The notes under the pieces: model-generated
Seen by the model: only the letters and a program-made list of their open reading frames with translations
What the model was told of the DNA's origin: nothing
Databases searched by the model: none
Part shown: in pieces, positions 26,835 through 36,600 of the stretch
How the letters are laid out: each line of letters opens with the position of its first letter
How positions within the stretch are numbered: position 1 is the first letter of the stretch
From: Flavobacterium laiguense
Lineage (GTDB): Bacteria > Bacteroidota > Bacteroidia > Flavobacteriales > Flavobacteriaceae
DNA length: 64,000 nt
Assembly: GCF_003097655.1 (NCBI RefSeq)
Contig: NZ_QCZH01000001.1
Span: 186,001-250,000 of the forward strand
Reading direction: 5' to 3'
Translations under genes and position numbers: made by a program

Positions 26835-26936
26835 ATGAACTGTGTTTACATCTTGCATTCTGCTAAACTAAGCCGATTCTATATTGGATATACTTCCGAT
26901 TTTGATACAAGACTTGAATTCCATACCGAATCTTAG
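26835..26936 (+). pseudogene. GIY-YIG nuclease remnant
   Basis: ATG at 26835 opens a 33-codon frame reading MNCVYILHSAKLSRFYIGYT and then SDFDTRLEFHTES before a TAG. It aligns with residues 1-34 of the intact GIY-YIG protein at 26246, then stops; the C-terminal catalytic part is absent. It lies after the second tRNA-Asn terminator in the same relative place as the intact gene. Confidence 0.85.
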
Positions 26937-26954
26937 ATTATCGACTCAGCAAAT

Positions 26955-27017
26955 GTGATTGCTTCGTTCCTCGCAAAGACATGCGCAACGTCATTGTCAG
27001 GAACGGAGCAATCTCAC
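26955..27017. repeat. ~26-bp imperfect inverted repeat
   Basis: GTGATTGCTTCGTTCCTCGC (from 26955) extending to 26980 pairs with 26990-27017 (GTCATTG ... GGAACGGAGCAATCTCAC). The remaining ~120 bp before dinB hold nothing recognisable. A single arm of the same word, broken by a palindrome, occurs at 41491-41532. Confidence 0.65.
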
Positions 27018-27140
27018 TAGCAAAATCAACCACCATCATTTGAGGTTGCTTTACTTTTACAGTTCAAATACAAATCAATCAAAAGAACACAGCACTATCA
27101 ATAAGGACTCAACTATCACCCAAGCAAATGCCTTTCCGAA

Positions 27141-28223
27141 TCAAAAATCAAATTTCAGCTGAACCACAATCGTTTTTTTGATTTCCGTATTTAAGTTGCT
27201 CAAAGAAATGCCTAGAAGCCGAACCGAATCTTTCATTTTTTCTTGGTATAACAACTCCTTAACCGTTTCTAGAATCAACGCTTTATCCGAAATGAAATAA
27301 GGCATCGTCTTACTGCGCGTTTGTTGGGTAAAATCGCTGTATTTGATTTTTAGAGTAATGGTTTTACCTGCAATATTGTGTTTTTTCAAACGTCGTTCTA
27401 ATTCGTGGGCTATTTTTTCAAGCTTTTCGACCATGAATATCACAGAAGAAAGATTACTGTCAAAAGTATGCTCGGCTGCAACCGATTTTGTAATTCGATC
27501 CGATTTTACTTCACTGTTGTGAACGCCCCGAACTACATTATAATAGAAAGCACCCGACTTACCAAAATGCTTTTCCAGAAATTCAACCGATTTACTCTTA
27601 AGGTCCAAGCCCGTAAAAATTCCAAGTTGAAACATTTTTTCAGTAGTCACTTTCCCTACCCCATAGAATTTTTGAATGGGTAGTTGTTCCAAAAAAGAAA
27701 TGACTTCGTCTGGATTGACCGTTTTTTGACCGTTGGGTTTGTTATAATCACTCGCAATTTTGGCAACAAATTTATTGACCGAAATCCCAGCCGAAGCCGT
27801 TAAGCCTACTTCATTAAAAATACGCAATCGAATCTCCTGAGCCAATAAACCAGCACTAGGGTTTCCTTTTTTGTTTTGGGTGACATCTAGATATGCTTCG
27901 TCTAACGAAAGAGGCTCGACCAAATCTGTATAATCACGAAATATCTTGTGGATCTTTTTGGAGATTTCTTTGTAACGATCAAAACGAGGTTTTACAAAAA
28001 TCAGTTCTGGACAATACTTTTTGGCCAAAACACCACTTATAGCACTTCGAACCCCAAATTTTCTGGCTTCATAACTGGCTGCTGATACCACTCCGCGATT
28101 TTCGGCACCACCTACAGCAATGGGCTTTCCCCGCAATTCAGGATTATCCATTTGCTCTACCGAGGCATAGAAAGCATCCATGTCGATGTGTATGATTTTT
28201 CTATTTGGAACGGATTCGAGCAT
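27141..28223 (-). CDS. dinB: DNA polymerase IV
   Basis: 360 residues, Y-family translesion polymerase. Catalytic acids: Asp14 in IHIDMDAFYASVEQ, and Asp108/Glu109 in PLSLDEAYLDVT. The little-finger domain extends to about residue 345 and the protein ends with KTIVVQLKFDF. A C-terminal beta-clamp motif (QLKFDF) is plausible. The ATG at 28223 gives a 6-residue N-terminal extension compared with E. coli DinB, which is common in Flavobacteria. Monocistronic. Confidence 0.95.
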   Translation of the reverse strand: MLESVPNRKIIHIDMDAFYASVEQMDNPELRGKPIAVGGAENRGVVSAASYEARKFGVRSAISGVLAKKYCPELIFVKPRFDRYKEISKKIHKIFRDYTDLVEPLSLDEAYLDVTQNKKGNPSAGLLAQEIRLRIFNEVGLTASAGISVNKFVAKIASDYNKPNGQKTVNPDEVISFLEQLPIQKFYGVGKVTTEKMFQLGIFTGLDLKSKSVEFLEKHFGKSGAFYYNVVRGVHNSEVKSDRITKSVAAEHTFDSNLSSVIFMVEKLEKIAHELERRLKKHNIAGKTITLKIKYSDFTQQTRSKTMPYFISDKALILETVKELLYQEKMKDSVRLLGISLSNLNTEIKKTIVVQLKFDF

Positions 28224-28300
28224 TGTACAAATTTAGAAACGTTTTGAAAGAAACAGTACTTGGAACTGTTAAAAATAAATGAATATCTTTGATGCAACTA

Positions 28301-28395
28301 CTAGCCCAGTCCCGATAGCTATCGGGAGAAACGGCATCCTTTTTCTTTTTCCTTTAAAAAGAAAAAGATATAGTGCACAGCTGGATAAAGCTCCT
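28301..28395. repeat. Dispersed ~100-bp repeat, copy B
   Basis: CTAGCCC at 28301, then the palindrome TCCCGATAGCTATCGGGA (28310-28327), AAACGGCATC, a hairpin with arms CTTTTTCTTTTT (28339-28350) and AAAAAGAAAAAG (28356-28367), then ATATAGTGCACAGCTGGATA and AAGCTCCT. It ends about 11 bp before the CYTH gene start, so the hairpin may sit in that gene's leader. Flanks match copies at 178 and 41351. Confidence 0.75.
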
Positions 28396-28412
28396 TAAAA
28401 AAATTCATGAAA

Positions 28413-28880
28413 ATGATAGAAATAGAAAGAAAATTTTTAGTTACTTCGGATGCATACAAGAAAGAAGCATTTACTCAAAACCGAATAAAACAAGGCTATT
28501 TGAGCGCAGTTCCCGAAAGAACTGTAAGAGTACGCATAAAAGGAAATACCGGTTTTTTGACTATAAAAGGCATCTCAAATGAATCGGGTATGTCCCGTTT
28601 TGAATGGGAAAAAGAAATCCCCATCGATGAAGCTGAAAAATTATTGCTTTTGTGTGAAACTGGCGTAATTGACAAAACCCGTTTTGAGGTCAAAACAGCC
28701 AAACACATCGTAGAAATAGATGAGTTTTACGGCGACAATGAAGGCTTAATTATGGCTGAAATTGAACTTCAATCAGAAACGGAATCTTTTGAAAAACCTA
28801 TTTGGCTAGGCGAAGAAGTTACCAATGACAAACGCTATTACAATTCCTATTTGAGCAACAATCCTTTTAAAAGTTGGTGA
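28413..28880 (+). CDS. CYTH domain protein (triphosphate tunnel metalloenzyme)
   Basis: 155 residues from the ATG at 28413, giving MIEIERKFLV, the conserved ExExK opening strand (Glu-Ile-Glu-Arg-Lys). An in-frame ATG at 28407 is possible. The basic residues RVRIKG and TIKG, FEWEKEI, DKTRFEV, VEIDEFYG and AEIELQSE line the triphosphate tunnel. The family includes inorganic triphosphatases and CYTH-type adenylate cyclases; tripolyphosphatase activity is more likely for a stand-alone domain. Convergent with the RlpA gene with only 2 bp between them. Confidence 0.9.
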   Translation: MIEIERKFLVTSDAYKKEAFTQNRIKQGYLSAVPERTVRVRIKGNTGFLTIKGISNESGMSRFEWEKEIPIDEAEKLLLLCETGVIDKTRFEVKTAKHIVEIDEFYGDNEGLIMAEIELQSETESFEKPIWLGEEVTNDKRYYNSYLSNNPFKSW

Positions 28881-28882
28881 TT

Positions 28883-29377
28883 TTATTTGCGTAATTCCTC
28901 TATTTTTACAATTACCGCGCCACTACTTTTGTTAGAAGTAATATCCATAAAAGCTTTTTTACTTAAATCAATTTCTCTCCCTCTAGCAAAAGGACCTCTG
29001 TCTATTACCTCTACAATAACTGACTTTCCGTTGGCTTCATTCGTGATTCTGAGTTTGGTTCCAAAAGGGAATTTTCTATGGGCTGCGGTTAATTTTTTAT
29101 TGTCAAATCGCTTGCCGCTTGCCGTTCTTTTGCCATTAAACTTGTCGTGGTAATAGGAGGCGTGGGCATTTTTTTTGAAGAATACAAACTTTCCTGTTTC
29201 AACAATCACAGTATCTGGGGCAACTGCAACTGGTTCAACTTCTTTCTCGACAATTTTATTTGTTTTTTTTACAGTGTCTTTATTTATGGAAAATTTTTTG
29301 CTGTTTATAATAGAACTTTGACTGCTTACCAAACCAATATTGGCCAGTAAAAATAACAGCGTGATTATTTTTTTCAT
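28883..29377 (-). CDS. RlpA-like double-psi beta-barrel protein
   Basis: 164 residues. Signal peptide (MKKIITLLFLLANIGLVSSQ), a low-complexity linker, then a double-psi beta-barrel from about residue 70: ASYYHDKFNGKRTASGKRFD, LTAAHRKFPFGTKLRITN, VIVEVIDRGPFARGREIDLS. This matches the septal-ring RlpA/expansin-like fold, a peptidoglycan-active lytic transglycosylase in some bacteria. No SPOR domain is present, so septal localisation cannot be assumed. Located in the envelope. Confidence 0.88.
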   Translation of the reverse strand: MKKIITLLFLLANIGLVSSQSSIINSKKFSINKDTVKKTNKIVEKEVEPVAVAPDTVIVETGKFVFFKKNAHASYYHDKFNGKRTASGKRFDNKKLTAAHRKFPFGTKLRITNEANGKSVIVEVIDRGPFARGREIDLSKKAFMDITSNKSSGAVIVKIEELRK

Positions 29378-29458
29378 TTATAGTTTATTAGGTGAAACTT
29401 TGAATTGCAAAAAAATTATGGGTAAAAAAAAGTCCTGAAAAGTACTTTTAAATATGGG

Positions 29459-29881
29459 TTAAAACCACAATGACCAAGGAATTCTGCTTAAAATCAGCAC
29501 TAATCCTAAACCGTAAAATATAGAAAAGGTTTTAAATTTTGATTCGCTTGTTGTCAATTTTTTATGTTTAGACCAACCAATAGTAATCAAGGTAATAGCG
29601 ATTAAATTAATTAATGGATGCTCTAATGAAGTTAAACGCAATGCTTTATCGGACATTTGTCCCAAAGAGTCCAATCCTAGCGGAGACACAAAATACAAAA
29701 TCAAACCAAACAACAATTGAACGTGTGTGCCTATCAAACCAAACAAAGCAATTTTTCGATCTTTGGCGGTAAATTCTTTTTTGGAAGACATTCCAATTAT
29801 CGCATTAACAGCAGCAATAACAAGAACTAATAACGCAACATAAGCCCAACCGGAGTGAAATTTTTGTAAAATAGTGTACAT
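29459..29881 (-). CDS. Small membrane protein, four helices, function unknown
   Basis: 140 residues from the ATG at 29881 (MYTILQKFHSGWAYVALLVL); a longer frame to 29992 adds 37 residues but the shorter start fits the family. Four hydrophobic segments (about 10-30, 45-68, 88-105, 115-135) with conserved-looking His residues (HSG, GTHVQL, LEHP). Related flavobacterial proteins are often labelled cytochrome-b-like, which the His-containing helices could support, but no haem motif can be confirmed. Confidence 0.65.
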   Translation of the reverse strand: MYTILQKFHSGWAYVALLVLVIAAVNAIIGMSSKKEFTAKDRKIALFGLIGTHVQLLFGLILYFVSPLGLDSLGQMSDKALRLTSLEHPLINLIAITLITIGWSKHKKLTTSESKFKTFSIFYGLGLVLILSRIPWSLWF

Positions 29882-30032
29882 AAATAAGTTTTTAATTTGA
29901 ACAAATATAAGCAAAAAAGTCATAAAAAAACCTGACCAAGAATCAAATGGCAAGAAAAAAAATTGCTTTTTGACACCATCAGTTAAATTCAATTTGTAAA
30001 AAAATCAATTCTAAAAAAATTAAAGTCCAAAA

Positions 30033-30061
30033 AAAAACCCAGAAATAATATCTGGGTTTTT
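30033..30061 (-). terminator. Terminator after fasciclin gene
   Basis: AAAAACCCAGA (30033-30043) pairs with TCTGGGTTTTT (30051-30061); the minus-strand U-run follows the hairpin. It lies 19 bp past the fasciclin stop codon. Confidence 0.75.
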
Positions 30062-30079
30062 GCTAAAAAAAATATTTTA

Positions 30080-31114
30080 TTACAATGATTTCAAAACTTT
30101 ATCAGTTATTTGAATTGAACCATTTGAACCTTGAATGTTAAGAACTTTTACATTAGCATTAACAGCTGGTGTAGATTTGTCAACAATTTTTAAAGTTCCT
30201 TTAGTTATCACGAATGTATAAGTAGGAAACAAAGTTGTAACTGTTATATCAACAGAAGTTGAGAAAGCAGTTGTAGAAGCTGCAACTCTATTACTTTTTT
30301 CTAAATGATAATTTAAAATTTTAGTAATATCAGCATCTGTTTTACCTACTAAATAACCACCAGTAGCTAAAGCAGTAGCAAATGCATCATTATTTGGAGC
30401 ATAAACGCTAACAGGAGCAGCTCCAGTAGCAGCATTCAAAGTAGCCAACACACTAGCTTGAGGAGTACTTTTAACCAATCCTAACAAAGAAGTCAAACTT
30501 GGATTTGCAGCAATTTGATTTACGATTGTTGGCAATAGTAAAACGGCATCAACAACATGCATAATTCCATTACTTGCATCAATATCCGCAGTAGTAATTT
30601 TAGCTCCACCATTTACAGCACCACCGTTAACTAAAACATCTGTTGCAGGTTTGTTAATAAACATACTCAAGTTTGCTCCAGAAGTAGAAGTTGCACTAGT
30701 TTTCAAAAACCCAAAAGTTTTAGAATAACCCGTTGCCAATAAATCAGATGTTCTTGTTCCTAGTCCTAATACATGATTTTGTAATCGTAATTTTAAATCG
30801 GCAATTGCAGTAGCATCTGCAGGAACTAAAGGATTCAAAGCATTTATAGCTGCACTAGTATACCCAGCAGCCGTAAAAGCAGCATTAGTAGGTGCGAATA
30901 CGGTATATGAACCTGGATTACCTAAAGTTATATCTAAACCTGTTTTCTTCAAAGCATCCACGAAAATGCTAAAATTAGCTGGGTCAGCTTTTGCTATTTC
31001 AACTATAGAAGGAAGTTTCACTACATCTTTAGTTTCATCATTGGTACAAGAAAATGTCATTAATGCAACTGCTAAAACAGAAACAAAATATAGGATTTGA
31101 TTTTTAATTTTCAT
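30080..31114 (-). CDS. Fasciclin (FAS1) domain lipoprotein
   Basis: 344 residues. Lipoprotein signal with Cys in VALMTFSCTNDE. Two FAS1 domains: about residues 36-190 (SIFVDALKKTGLDITL, YTVFAPTNAAFTAAG, NGIMHVVDAVLLLP) and about 195-342 (SVYAPNNDAFATAL, NYHLEKSN). FAS1 proteins are extracellular adhesion or matrix proteins. It follows the TonB receptor gene on the same strand after a 52-bp gap, so the pair may be cotranscribed and work together on the surface. Confidence 0.92.
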   Translation of the reverse strand: MKIKNQILYFVSVLAVALMTFSCTNDETKDVVKLPSIVEIAKADPANFSIFVDALKKTGLDITLGNPGSYTVFAPTNAAFTAAGYTSAAINALNPLVPADATAIADLKLRLQNHVLGLGTRTSDLLATGYSKTFGFLKTSATSTSGANLSMFINKPATDVLVNGGAVNGGAKITTADIDASNGIMHVVDAVLLLPTIVNQIAANPSLTSLLGLVKSTPQASVLATLNAATGAAPVSVYAPNNDAFATALATGGYLVGKTDADITKILNYHLEKSNRVAASTTAFSTSVDITVTTLFPTYTFVITKGTLKIVDKSTPAVNANVKVLNIQGSNGSIQITDKVLKSL

Positions 31115-31166
31115 AATTAATTATTTTATGTTTATAAAGTATTTGTCTAGTTTTTAAAAATATTTT

Positions 31167-34100
31167 TTATTTCCCGAAAGTATATCTTAGGGTAAATTGA
31201 GCTTGCCAAACATCAGACACAGAAGCATTTTTCTGGAACGTATCTTTAGCTAAGAATCTTTTCCCTTCATTATCCGTTTGCAAAGCCATTGTATAAAAAG
31301 GCGTGAAATTATTAGCAGCACTTGGCGCTTGTGCGACAGCCAAAATATTTGATCCAGCACGTTGTGAAATACCCCAATCTCTATTCAAGAAATTTGTAAA
31401 GTTCAAGATATCCGCTCTAAACTGGAAACTGTTTCTTTTACCAGCAATATTCACGTAGAAATCTTGTGTAATTGACAAATCAACTCTATGCAACATTGGC
31501 AAAACATTTGAATTTCTCTCCACATACTGCCCTCTTCTTTTAGACAAATAAGGATCTTGGTCTATAAATTTATCAAAAGCCTCTTGTTGTTGCGCTTCGG
31601 TATAAAGAACCTGTGTAGAACCTCCCAAATTTTGAGAAATTGGGCTAAATCTAAGATCCGTTGCTTTTTCCGGCACAAAAAGCAAATCATTATTTGTAAC
31701 TAAATCGCCATTCAAATCTCCTCCGTAAAAATAGGAGAATGGGCCCGATTGTTCTCCGATATATCCTAAGTTTATAGTTGTTGCCCCTCCATACTTGGTA
31801 CCATAATCTATTTTGTATCCTATAATACCAACATATCGGTTAGGCGTATTATTATTAGACAGACTTAACTCTTGATCATTATTACCATTAACAGACTTCG
31901 TTCCAGTTGCCCAGGAACCTGAGGCAGTTGATCCTGGTGACATCAAATCATAAGCAGCAGAATGCGTATAAGCAAACGATCCCCATAACCCTCTGCTATA
32001 TGGATATTCTAATTTAACTGTAGTAGAGTAAAAATATCCTTGGTTGGTGTTTGTAAGTACAATAGCATTAGAAACATTGTTATTAATACGAACTCCATTA
32101 TCAGTACCTGCAAATAAAGGTCTGTTGTCTGGACCATTAATAGTCCCAACTGGATTGGCTAAATTCGCATTATAATATCCCACTTCATTGATGTTTTTAC
32201 TAAATATCCCTTCAATAGTTCCTACGAAACCAAATGGTAATTTTTGATCAACAGCAACTGTAGTTTTCCAAACTTGTGGAAATTTATAGTTTTTATCTGT
32301 AAAAGCCAAATCAAAAGTAGAAGGCAATGTTGGTGTAGCTGGTGTAAAATACTGAGCTGGATTAGCTGTGAAACCATATCCACCAGCACCAACTGAAGCG
32401 TTGTTAGCATCAACAAAACCAGTTAATACTCCATTATTCCCGATTGCATTTGATAAATACACATAAGGTGGTCTACCTGTAAAAATACCTGTCCCCCCTC
32501 TTACTAATGTTTTTGAATCTCCCGTTAGATCCAAATTGAAACCAACTCTTGGTTCAAATAAATATTGAGTATCCGGCATTTCGCCTGTATTAAATTTTTC
32601 ACCATTAGCGAAAGTCATTGACGTTACAGCTGGATTTTCAATAGCGGTATTTTTAAAGAAAACAGTTGTAGCTCTTAAACCAAAAATAACTTTAAACTGA
32701 TCGTTTACTTTAAAGTCATCTTGTAAGTAAACATCAATTTTATTAGACTCTAATACTTGCCATGGATCTGCGGCACCAGGTAAAGCAGAATATCTAAATT
32801 GCGTTCTAACCGGCAAATTCGTTTTTGATGGAGCTCCACCCAAAGCTATAGATTCATCCGCAGCTTTATAAAATTCATCTAAAGAGTTAAAAATAAAAAC
32901 TCCATTTGAACCAGAGTAGAATAAATTCTCAGATTTGAAATGCTCATAGTTTGCCCCAAATAATAAAGTATGTTTACCTAAATACTTAGTAACATTATTT
33001 GTAAAATGCAAAGTAGAATAATTCAATTTATTTCCTTGCGTAAAAGGGTCCAATCCTACAGAGATAAAATTCGTATTTCCTGTAGAAAACCCTGTTCCTG
33101 GCGCAGGAATTGGTTGTCCATTTTTAATATCTATAGTTGGAAACAATCCTCCACCTTGAAGTGACCTGTCCTCTATTTGCACATCATATCCTGCAATGAA
33201 ATTATTACTCCATGATTCAGATAACTTAGAGTCCAATTGCACAACAATAGATCTCGTATTGTCTTCAATAACATATCCACTGTTTTTATACGACATTGAA
33301 TTTACATTCCCTGTTCTATTTCCAAATCCTAAAGAACTTGAATTTGAAATACCTTGATCAGAAGAAGAGTCACTATGTACATAACGAACCGAGAATTTAT
33401 GGTCGTCATTGATATTCCAATCTACTTTCCCAAGAAACTTTTTAGACTCCTTCTTAGAATCATAGTTTTCCCATGGCCCAGTAGTATAATTGAATTTATC
33501 CTGCATAAAAGTAGAAAGGGCTTGCATTTGGTCATATGTTGGAGCCGAAACCTGGGCACTTCCATTTGGTGAATTGGTAGATGTCCAATTCGATGCTGGA
33601 CTTGTATTCTCTATAGTTTCAAAATTACCAAAAAAGAATAATTTGTCTTTTATAATTGGAGCACCAATTCTAGCTCCCCAAATTGTTTCATCAAATTTTG
33701 CTGGTACAATTCTAACTTCACCCGCTTTTGTTCCAACGAAACTTTCTTTATTACTTCTGAAAGAATTATATACTGATCCTTCCACTTCATTTGTTCCGCT
33801 TCGAGTAACACCATTAATTCCTGATCCTGTAAACCCAGTTTGACGAACGTCAAAAGGAGCAATATTTACTTGCAATTGCTCAATCGCATCAAGTGAAATT
33901 GCCGTAGAACCTGTTCTTCCTCCCGCTGAGGCATCACTACCAAGACCAAAACCATTATTAAAAACCGAACCGTCAATAGTAAAGTTGTTTAATCTTGAAT
34001 CTTGACCTCCAAAGGTACCGCCACTTCCTGCATTGGCATTGTATTTTGTAATTGCATTTATTGATCGAGCCCCAATAACTGGTACAGCATTAATTTGTCT

Positions 34101-34517
34101 ATTTGAAAACTGTTGAGACGCTCCTGTTTTTCCTTTTGAAAAAGCCCCGTTTGATCCCGACTTAGTAATAACAACTTCTTTTAGCTGACTTGTTTCATCT
34201 TCAAAAAACACATTTACAGTTACAGTACTTCCTAATGGAGCATTAATTTCTGTAGTTTCACTGGTTCTAAAGCCGATAAAAGAAACCTTAACAGTATAAG
34301 GACCTCCTGGTCTTATTGCCTGTATAGAGTATCCTCCTGTATAATTTGTAATCGCATTATACTTTGTTCCCGTAGGAAGGTGAACCACATGAACCGATGC
34401 CCCTGGAATATTTGCGCCAGAACTCGACCTCACTGTTCCTGAAATCCCTGAAGTTGTTACCTGAGAATAACCGATAACCGACAGAAAAAAAATAAAAATA
34501 AAGGTGATTTTTTTCAT
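31167..34517 (-). CDS. Oar-like TonB-dependent receptor
   Basis: 1116 residues. Signal peptide (MKKITFIFIFFLSVIGYSQ), carboxypeptidase-like regulatory domain (about 22-105, SGTVRSSSGANIPGASVHVV), plug region (SINAITKYNANAGSGGTFGG), then a large beta-barrel ending FTLRYTFGK. The layout is that of OmpA-related/Oar-like receptors of Bacteroidota rather than SusC. Substrate is unknown; such receptors can also act in protein or siderophore uptake. The fasciclin lipoprotein gene is directly downstream. Confidence 0.9.
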   Translation of the reverse strand: MKKITFIFIFFLSVIGYSQVTTSGISGTVRSSSGANIPGASVHVVHLPTGTKYNAITNYTGGYSIQAIRPGGPYTVKVSFIGFRTSETTEINAPLGSTVTVNVFFEDETSQLKEVVITKSGSNGAFSKGKTGASQQFSNRQINAVPVIGARSINAITKYNANAGSGGTFGGQDSRLNNFTIDGSVFNNGFGLGSDASAGGRTGSTAISLDAIEQLQVNIAPFDVRQTGFTGSGINGVTRSGTNEVEGSVYNSFRSNKESFVGTKAGEVRIVPAKFDETIWGARIGAPIIKDKLFFFGNFETIENTSPASNWTSTNSPNGSAQVSAPTYDQMQALSTFMQDKFNYTTGPWENYDSKKESKKFLGKVDWNINDDHKFSVRYVHSDSSSDQGISNSSSLGFGNRTGNVNSMSYKNSGYVIEDNTRSIVVQLDSKLSESWSNNFIAGYDVQIEDRSLQGGGLFPTIDIKNGQPIPAPGTGFSTGNTNFISVGLDPFTQGNKLNYSTLHFTNNVTKYLGKHTLLFGANYEHFKSENLFYSGSNGVFIFNSLDEFYKAADESIALGGAPSKTNLPVRTQFRYSALPGAADPWQVLESNKIDVYLQDDFKVNDQFKVIFGLRATTVFFKNTAIENPAVTSMTFANGEKFNTGEMPDTQYLFEPRVGFNLDLTGDSKTLVRGGTGIFTGRPPYVYLSNAIGNNGVLTGFVDANNASVGAGGYGFTANPAQYFTPATPTLPSTFDLAFTDKNYKFPQVWKTTVAVDQKLPFGFVGTIEGIFSKNINEVGYYNANLANPVGTINGPDNRPLFAGTDNGVRINNNVSNAIVLTNTNQGYFYSTTVKLEYPYSRGLWGSFAYTHSAAYDLMSPGSTASGSWATGTKSVNGNNDQELSLSNNNTPNRYVGIIGYKIDYGTKYGGATTINLGYIGEQSGPFSYFYGGDLNGDLVTNNDLLFVPEKATDLRFSPISQNLGGSTQVLYTEAQQQEAFDKFIDQDPYLSKRRGQYVERNSNVLPMLHRVDLSITQDFYVNIAGKRNSFQFRADILNFTNFLNRDWGISQRAGSNILAVAQAPSAANNFTPFYTMALQTDNEGKRFLAKDTFQKNASVSDVWQAQFTLRYTFGK

Positions 34518-34541
34518 ATTATTTGTTTGGTTTTAATTTGG

Positions 34542-34549
34542 CAAAATTA
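34542..34549 (-). promoter_or_regulatory. Probable -7 element for the Oar-like receptor
   Basis: On the minus strand TAATTTTG fits TAnnTTTG, 24 bp before the start codon. No TTG at the usual distance. The rest of the 302-bp gap up to pgi holds only the terminator at 34761 and A/T-rich DNA. Confidence 0.35.
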
Positions 34550-34760
34550 TAACATTTGAATCAATTAATGTTAAGGAAACCTTAAGGAATTGCGCTTTTT
34601 ACTATTCACGCATACTAAATAAACATATTTTTATTAATTGTTTAATATTTTACACTTTTGCTTAAATTTAAACATAAACACTAAGAATATGATAATGTAA
34701 AATTCCGAAATAATTGTTTTAATTTGGATTCCTGAAAAAATTTATGCTTTTTTATCTATA

Positions 34761-34796
34761 AAAAAAGCCTTGATTTCACAAATCAAGGCTTTTTTT
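34761..34796 (-). terminator. Terminator after pgi
   Basis: Near-perfect hairpin AAAAAAGCCTTGATTT (34761-34776) / AAATCAAGGCTTTTTT (34780-34795), loop CAC. On the minus strand it ends in a U-run and lies 23 bp beyond the pgi stop codon. It could also work in the other direction. Confidence 0.85.
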
Positions 34797-34819
34797 AAAG
34801 TACTAATTGCAGAAACAAC

Positions 34820-36463
34820 CTACTTATTTTCCAAAAAATGATTCAGTAAAAATTTTGTAGAACTATCGTGGGTTGCAACTCGCTTTGTGTTGATCTCTTC
34901 CAATATAGAATTGGCCAACTGTTTCCCCAGTTCTACTCCCCATTGATCAAAACTAAAGATGTTCCAGATAATCCCTTGCACAAAAATTTTATGTTCGTAC
35001 ATGGCTATTAAAGATCCCAAAGATTTAGGTGTTAATTTTTGAATCAATATCGTATTGGTTGGTTTGTTCCCGCTAAACACTTTGAAAGGCAGAAGCACAC
35101 TTGCTTTTTCGGCACTAAGCCCTTGTTTGTCAAACTCTGCCTGAACTTGCTCTTGAGATTTACCATTCATCAAGGCTTCGGTTTGAGCAAAAAAGTTAGA
35201 CATCAATTTATCATGATGATCTTCATCTCCGTATAATGGTTTTACAAATCCAATAAAATCAGAAGGTATCAATTTGGTCCCTTGGTGGATTAATTGAAAA
35301 AAGGCGTGTTGGGCATTCGTACCTGGCTCTCCCCAAATAATAGTTCCCGTTTCGTAATTTACTGGTTTCCCATCACGACCTACACTTTTACCATTACTCT
35401 CCATCGTTCCTTGTTGCAAGTACGGAGCCAGTTTTTGCAAATATTGTGTATATGGAATCAAAGCTTCACTTTCGGCACCAAAGAAATTATTGTACCAAAC
35501 ACTCAATAAGGCAAGTGTTACCGGGATATTATTATTGAAGTCGGCGGTTTTAAAATGCTCATCCATTTCATTGGCACCACTTAACAAGTCATTGAAATTA
35601 TCAAAACCAACGGCAAGACTTATAGAAAGACCCACAGCACTCCATAAAGAGAAACGTCCTCCAACCCAATCCCACATTGGAAAAACATTATCTGGATTGA
35701 TCCCAAATTCGGTTACTTTTTGAATATTAGTGGATACCGCCACAAAATGTTTCGCTACATCTTCTTGTTTTGCCGATTTCAAGAACCAAGCTTTAATCGT
35801 TTCCGAATTTGTTAAAGTTTCTTGAGTGGTAAAGGTTTTAGAAACGATCACAAATAAGGTAGTCTCTGGATTTAGTTTTTTGATAATTTCATTTACGTGA
35901 TCTCCATCAACATTCGATGCAAAATGTACATTCAAATGATTTTTATAAAACTGTAAAGCCTCAACTGCCATCACAGGACCTAAATCTGAACCGCCAATAC
36001 CTATATTTACAACATCGGTAAATGGTTTTCCGGTATATCCTGTTCTTTGTCCTGAAGTTACTTCGCTTGTAAACGATTTAACTTTGTTTTTTACGGCATA
36101 TACTTCCGGCATTACATTAACACCATCTACATTGATTACTGCAGATTCATTTGCACGCAAAGCGGTATGCAAAACGGCTCTATTCTCTGTTTGATTGATA
36201 ATCGCCCCACCAAAGTAATCGGATATAGCATCTTTCAAACCTGTTTCGTTTGCCAACTCAAGTAACAAATCAATGGTTTCCTGATTGATTCTGTTTTTGG
36301 AATAATCAACCAAAAAGTCATCCCATTTCAAATGAAATTTTTCGGTTCTTGAAGTATCGGCTTGAAACATCGCTGTCATCGAAGCCTTCTGCATTTCGGT
36401 ATAGTGTGCCTGAAGTTTTTTCCAAGCAGCTGTTTCGGTTGGGTTTATTGTGTTTAAAGCCAT
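34820..36463 (-). CDS. pgi: Glucose-6-phosphate isomerase
   Basis: 547 residues, interconverts glucose-6-phosphate and fructose-6-phosphate. SIS-fold motifs are clear: [47 protein letters not shown] (catalytic Arg), [19 protein letters not shown] (Glu and His), and a C-terminal catalytic Lys in the [14 protein letters not shown] segment. Length equals the E. coli-type enzyme. Monocistronic with its own terminator. Confidence 0.97.
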   Translation of the reverse strand: MALNTINPTETAAWKKLQAHYTEMQKASMTAMFQADTSRTEKFHLKWDDFLVDYSKNRINQETIDLLLELANETGLKDAISDYFGGAIINQTENRAVLHTALRANESAVINVDGVNVMPEVYAVKNKVKSFTSEVTSGQRTGYTGKPFTDVVNIGIGGSDLGPVMAVEALQFYKNHLNVHFASNVDGDHVNEIIKKLNPETTLFVIVSKTFTTQETLTNSETIKAWFLKSAKQEDVAKHFVAVSTNIQKVTEFGINPDNVFPMWDWVGGRFSLWSAVGLSISLAVGFDNFNDLLSGANEMDEHFKTADFNNNIPVTLALLSVWYNNFFGAESEALIPYTQYLQKLAPYLQQGTMESNGKSVGRDGKPVNYETGTIIWGEPGTNAQHAFFQLIHQGTKLIPSDFIGFVKPLYGDEDHHDKLMSNFFAQTEALMNGKSQEQVQAEFDKQGLSAEKASVLLPFKVFSGNKPTNTILIQKLTPKSLGSLIAMYEHKIFVQGIIWNIFSFDQWGVELGKQLANSILEEINTKRVATHDSSTKFLLNHFLENK

Positions 36464-36600
36464 TTAATTTTAGTTTTTTAAATTGCCCAAATTTACTGAA
36501 ATAAGTTTGAATGGACTAAAATCAGTTTATTATATAACAATTTAATATCAAATCACAGAAATAAATCGCTATGTTCAAAAATAAAGAAGATTAAATTTTA

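Noticed and set aside
26959..27162. Small reading frame in the region before dinB
   Set aside because: It lies over an inverted repeat with low-complexity composition and no homology signal.
29882..29992. Longer N-terminus for the small membrane protein
   Set aside because: The 37 extra residues add hydrophobic sequence unlike the family and the MYTIL start is conserved.
31167..34517. SusC-type receptor
   Set aside because: No SusD gene is adjacent and the plug and length fit Oar-like receptors better.
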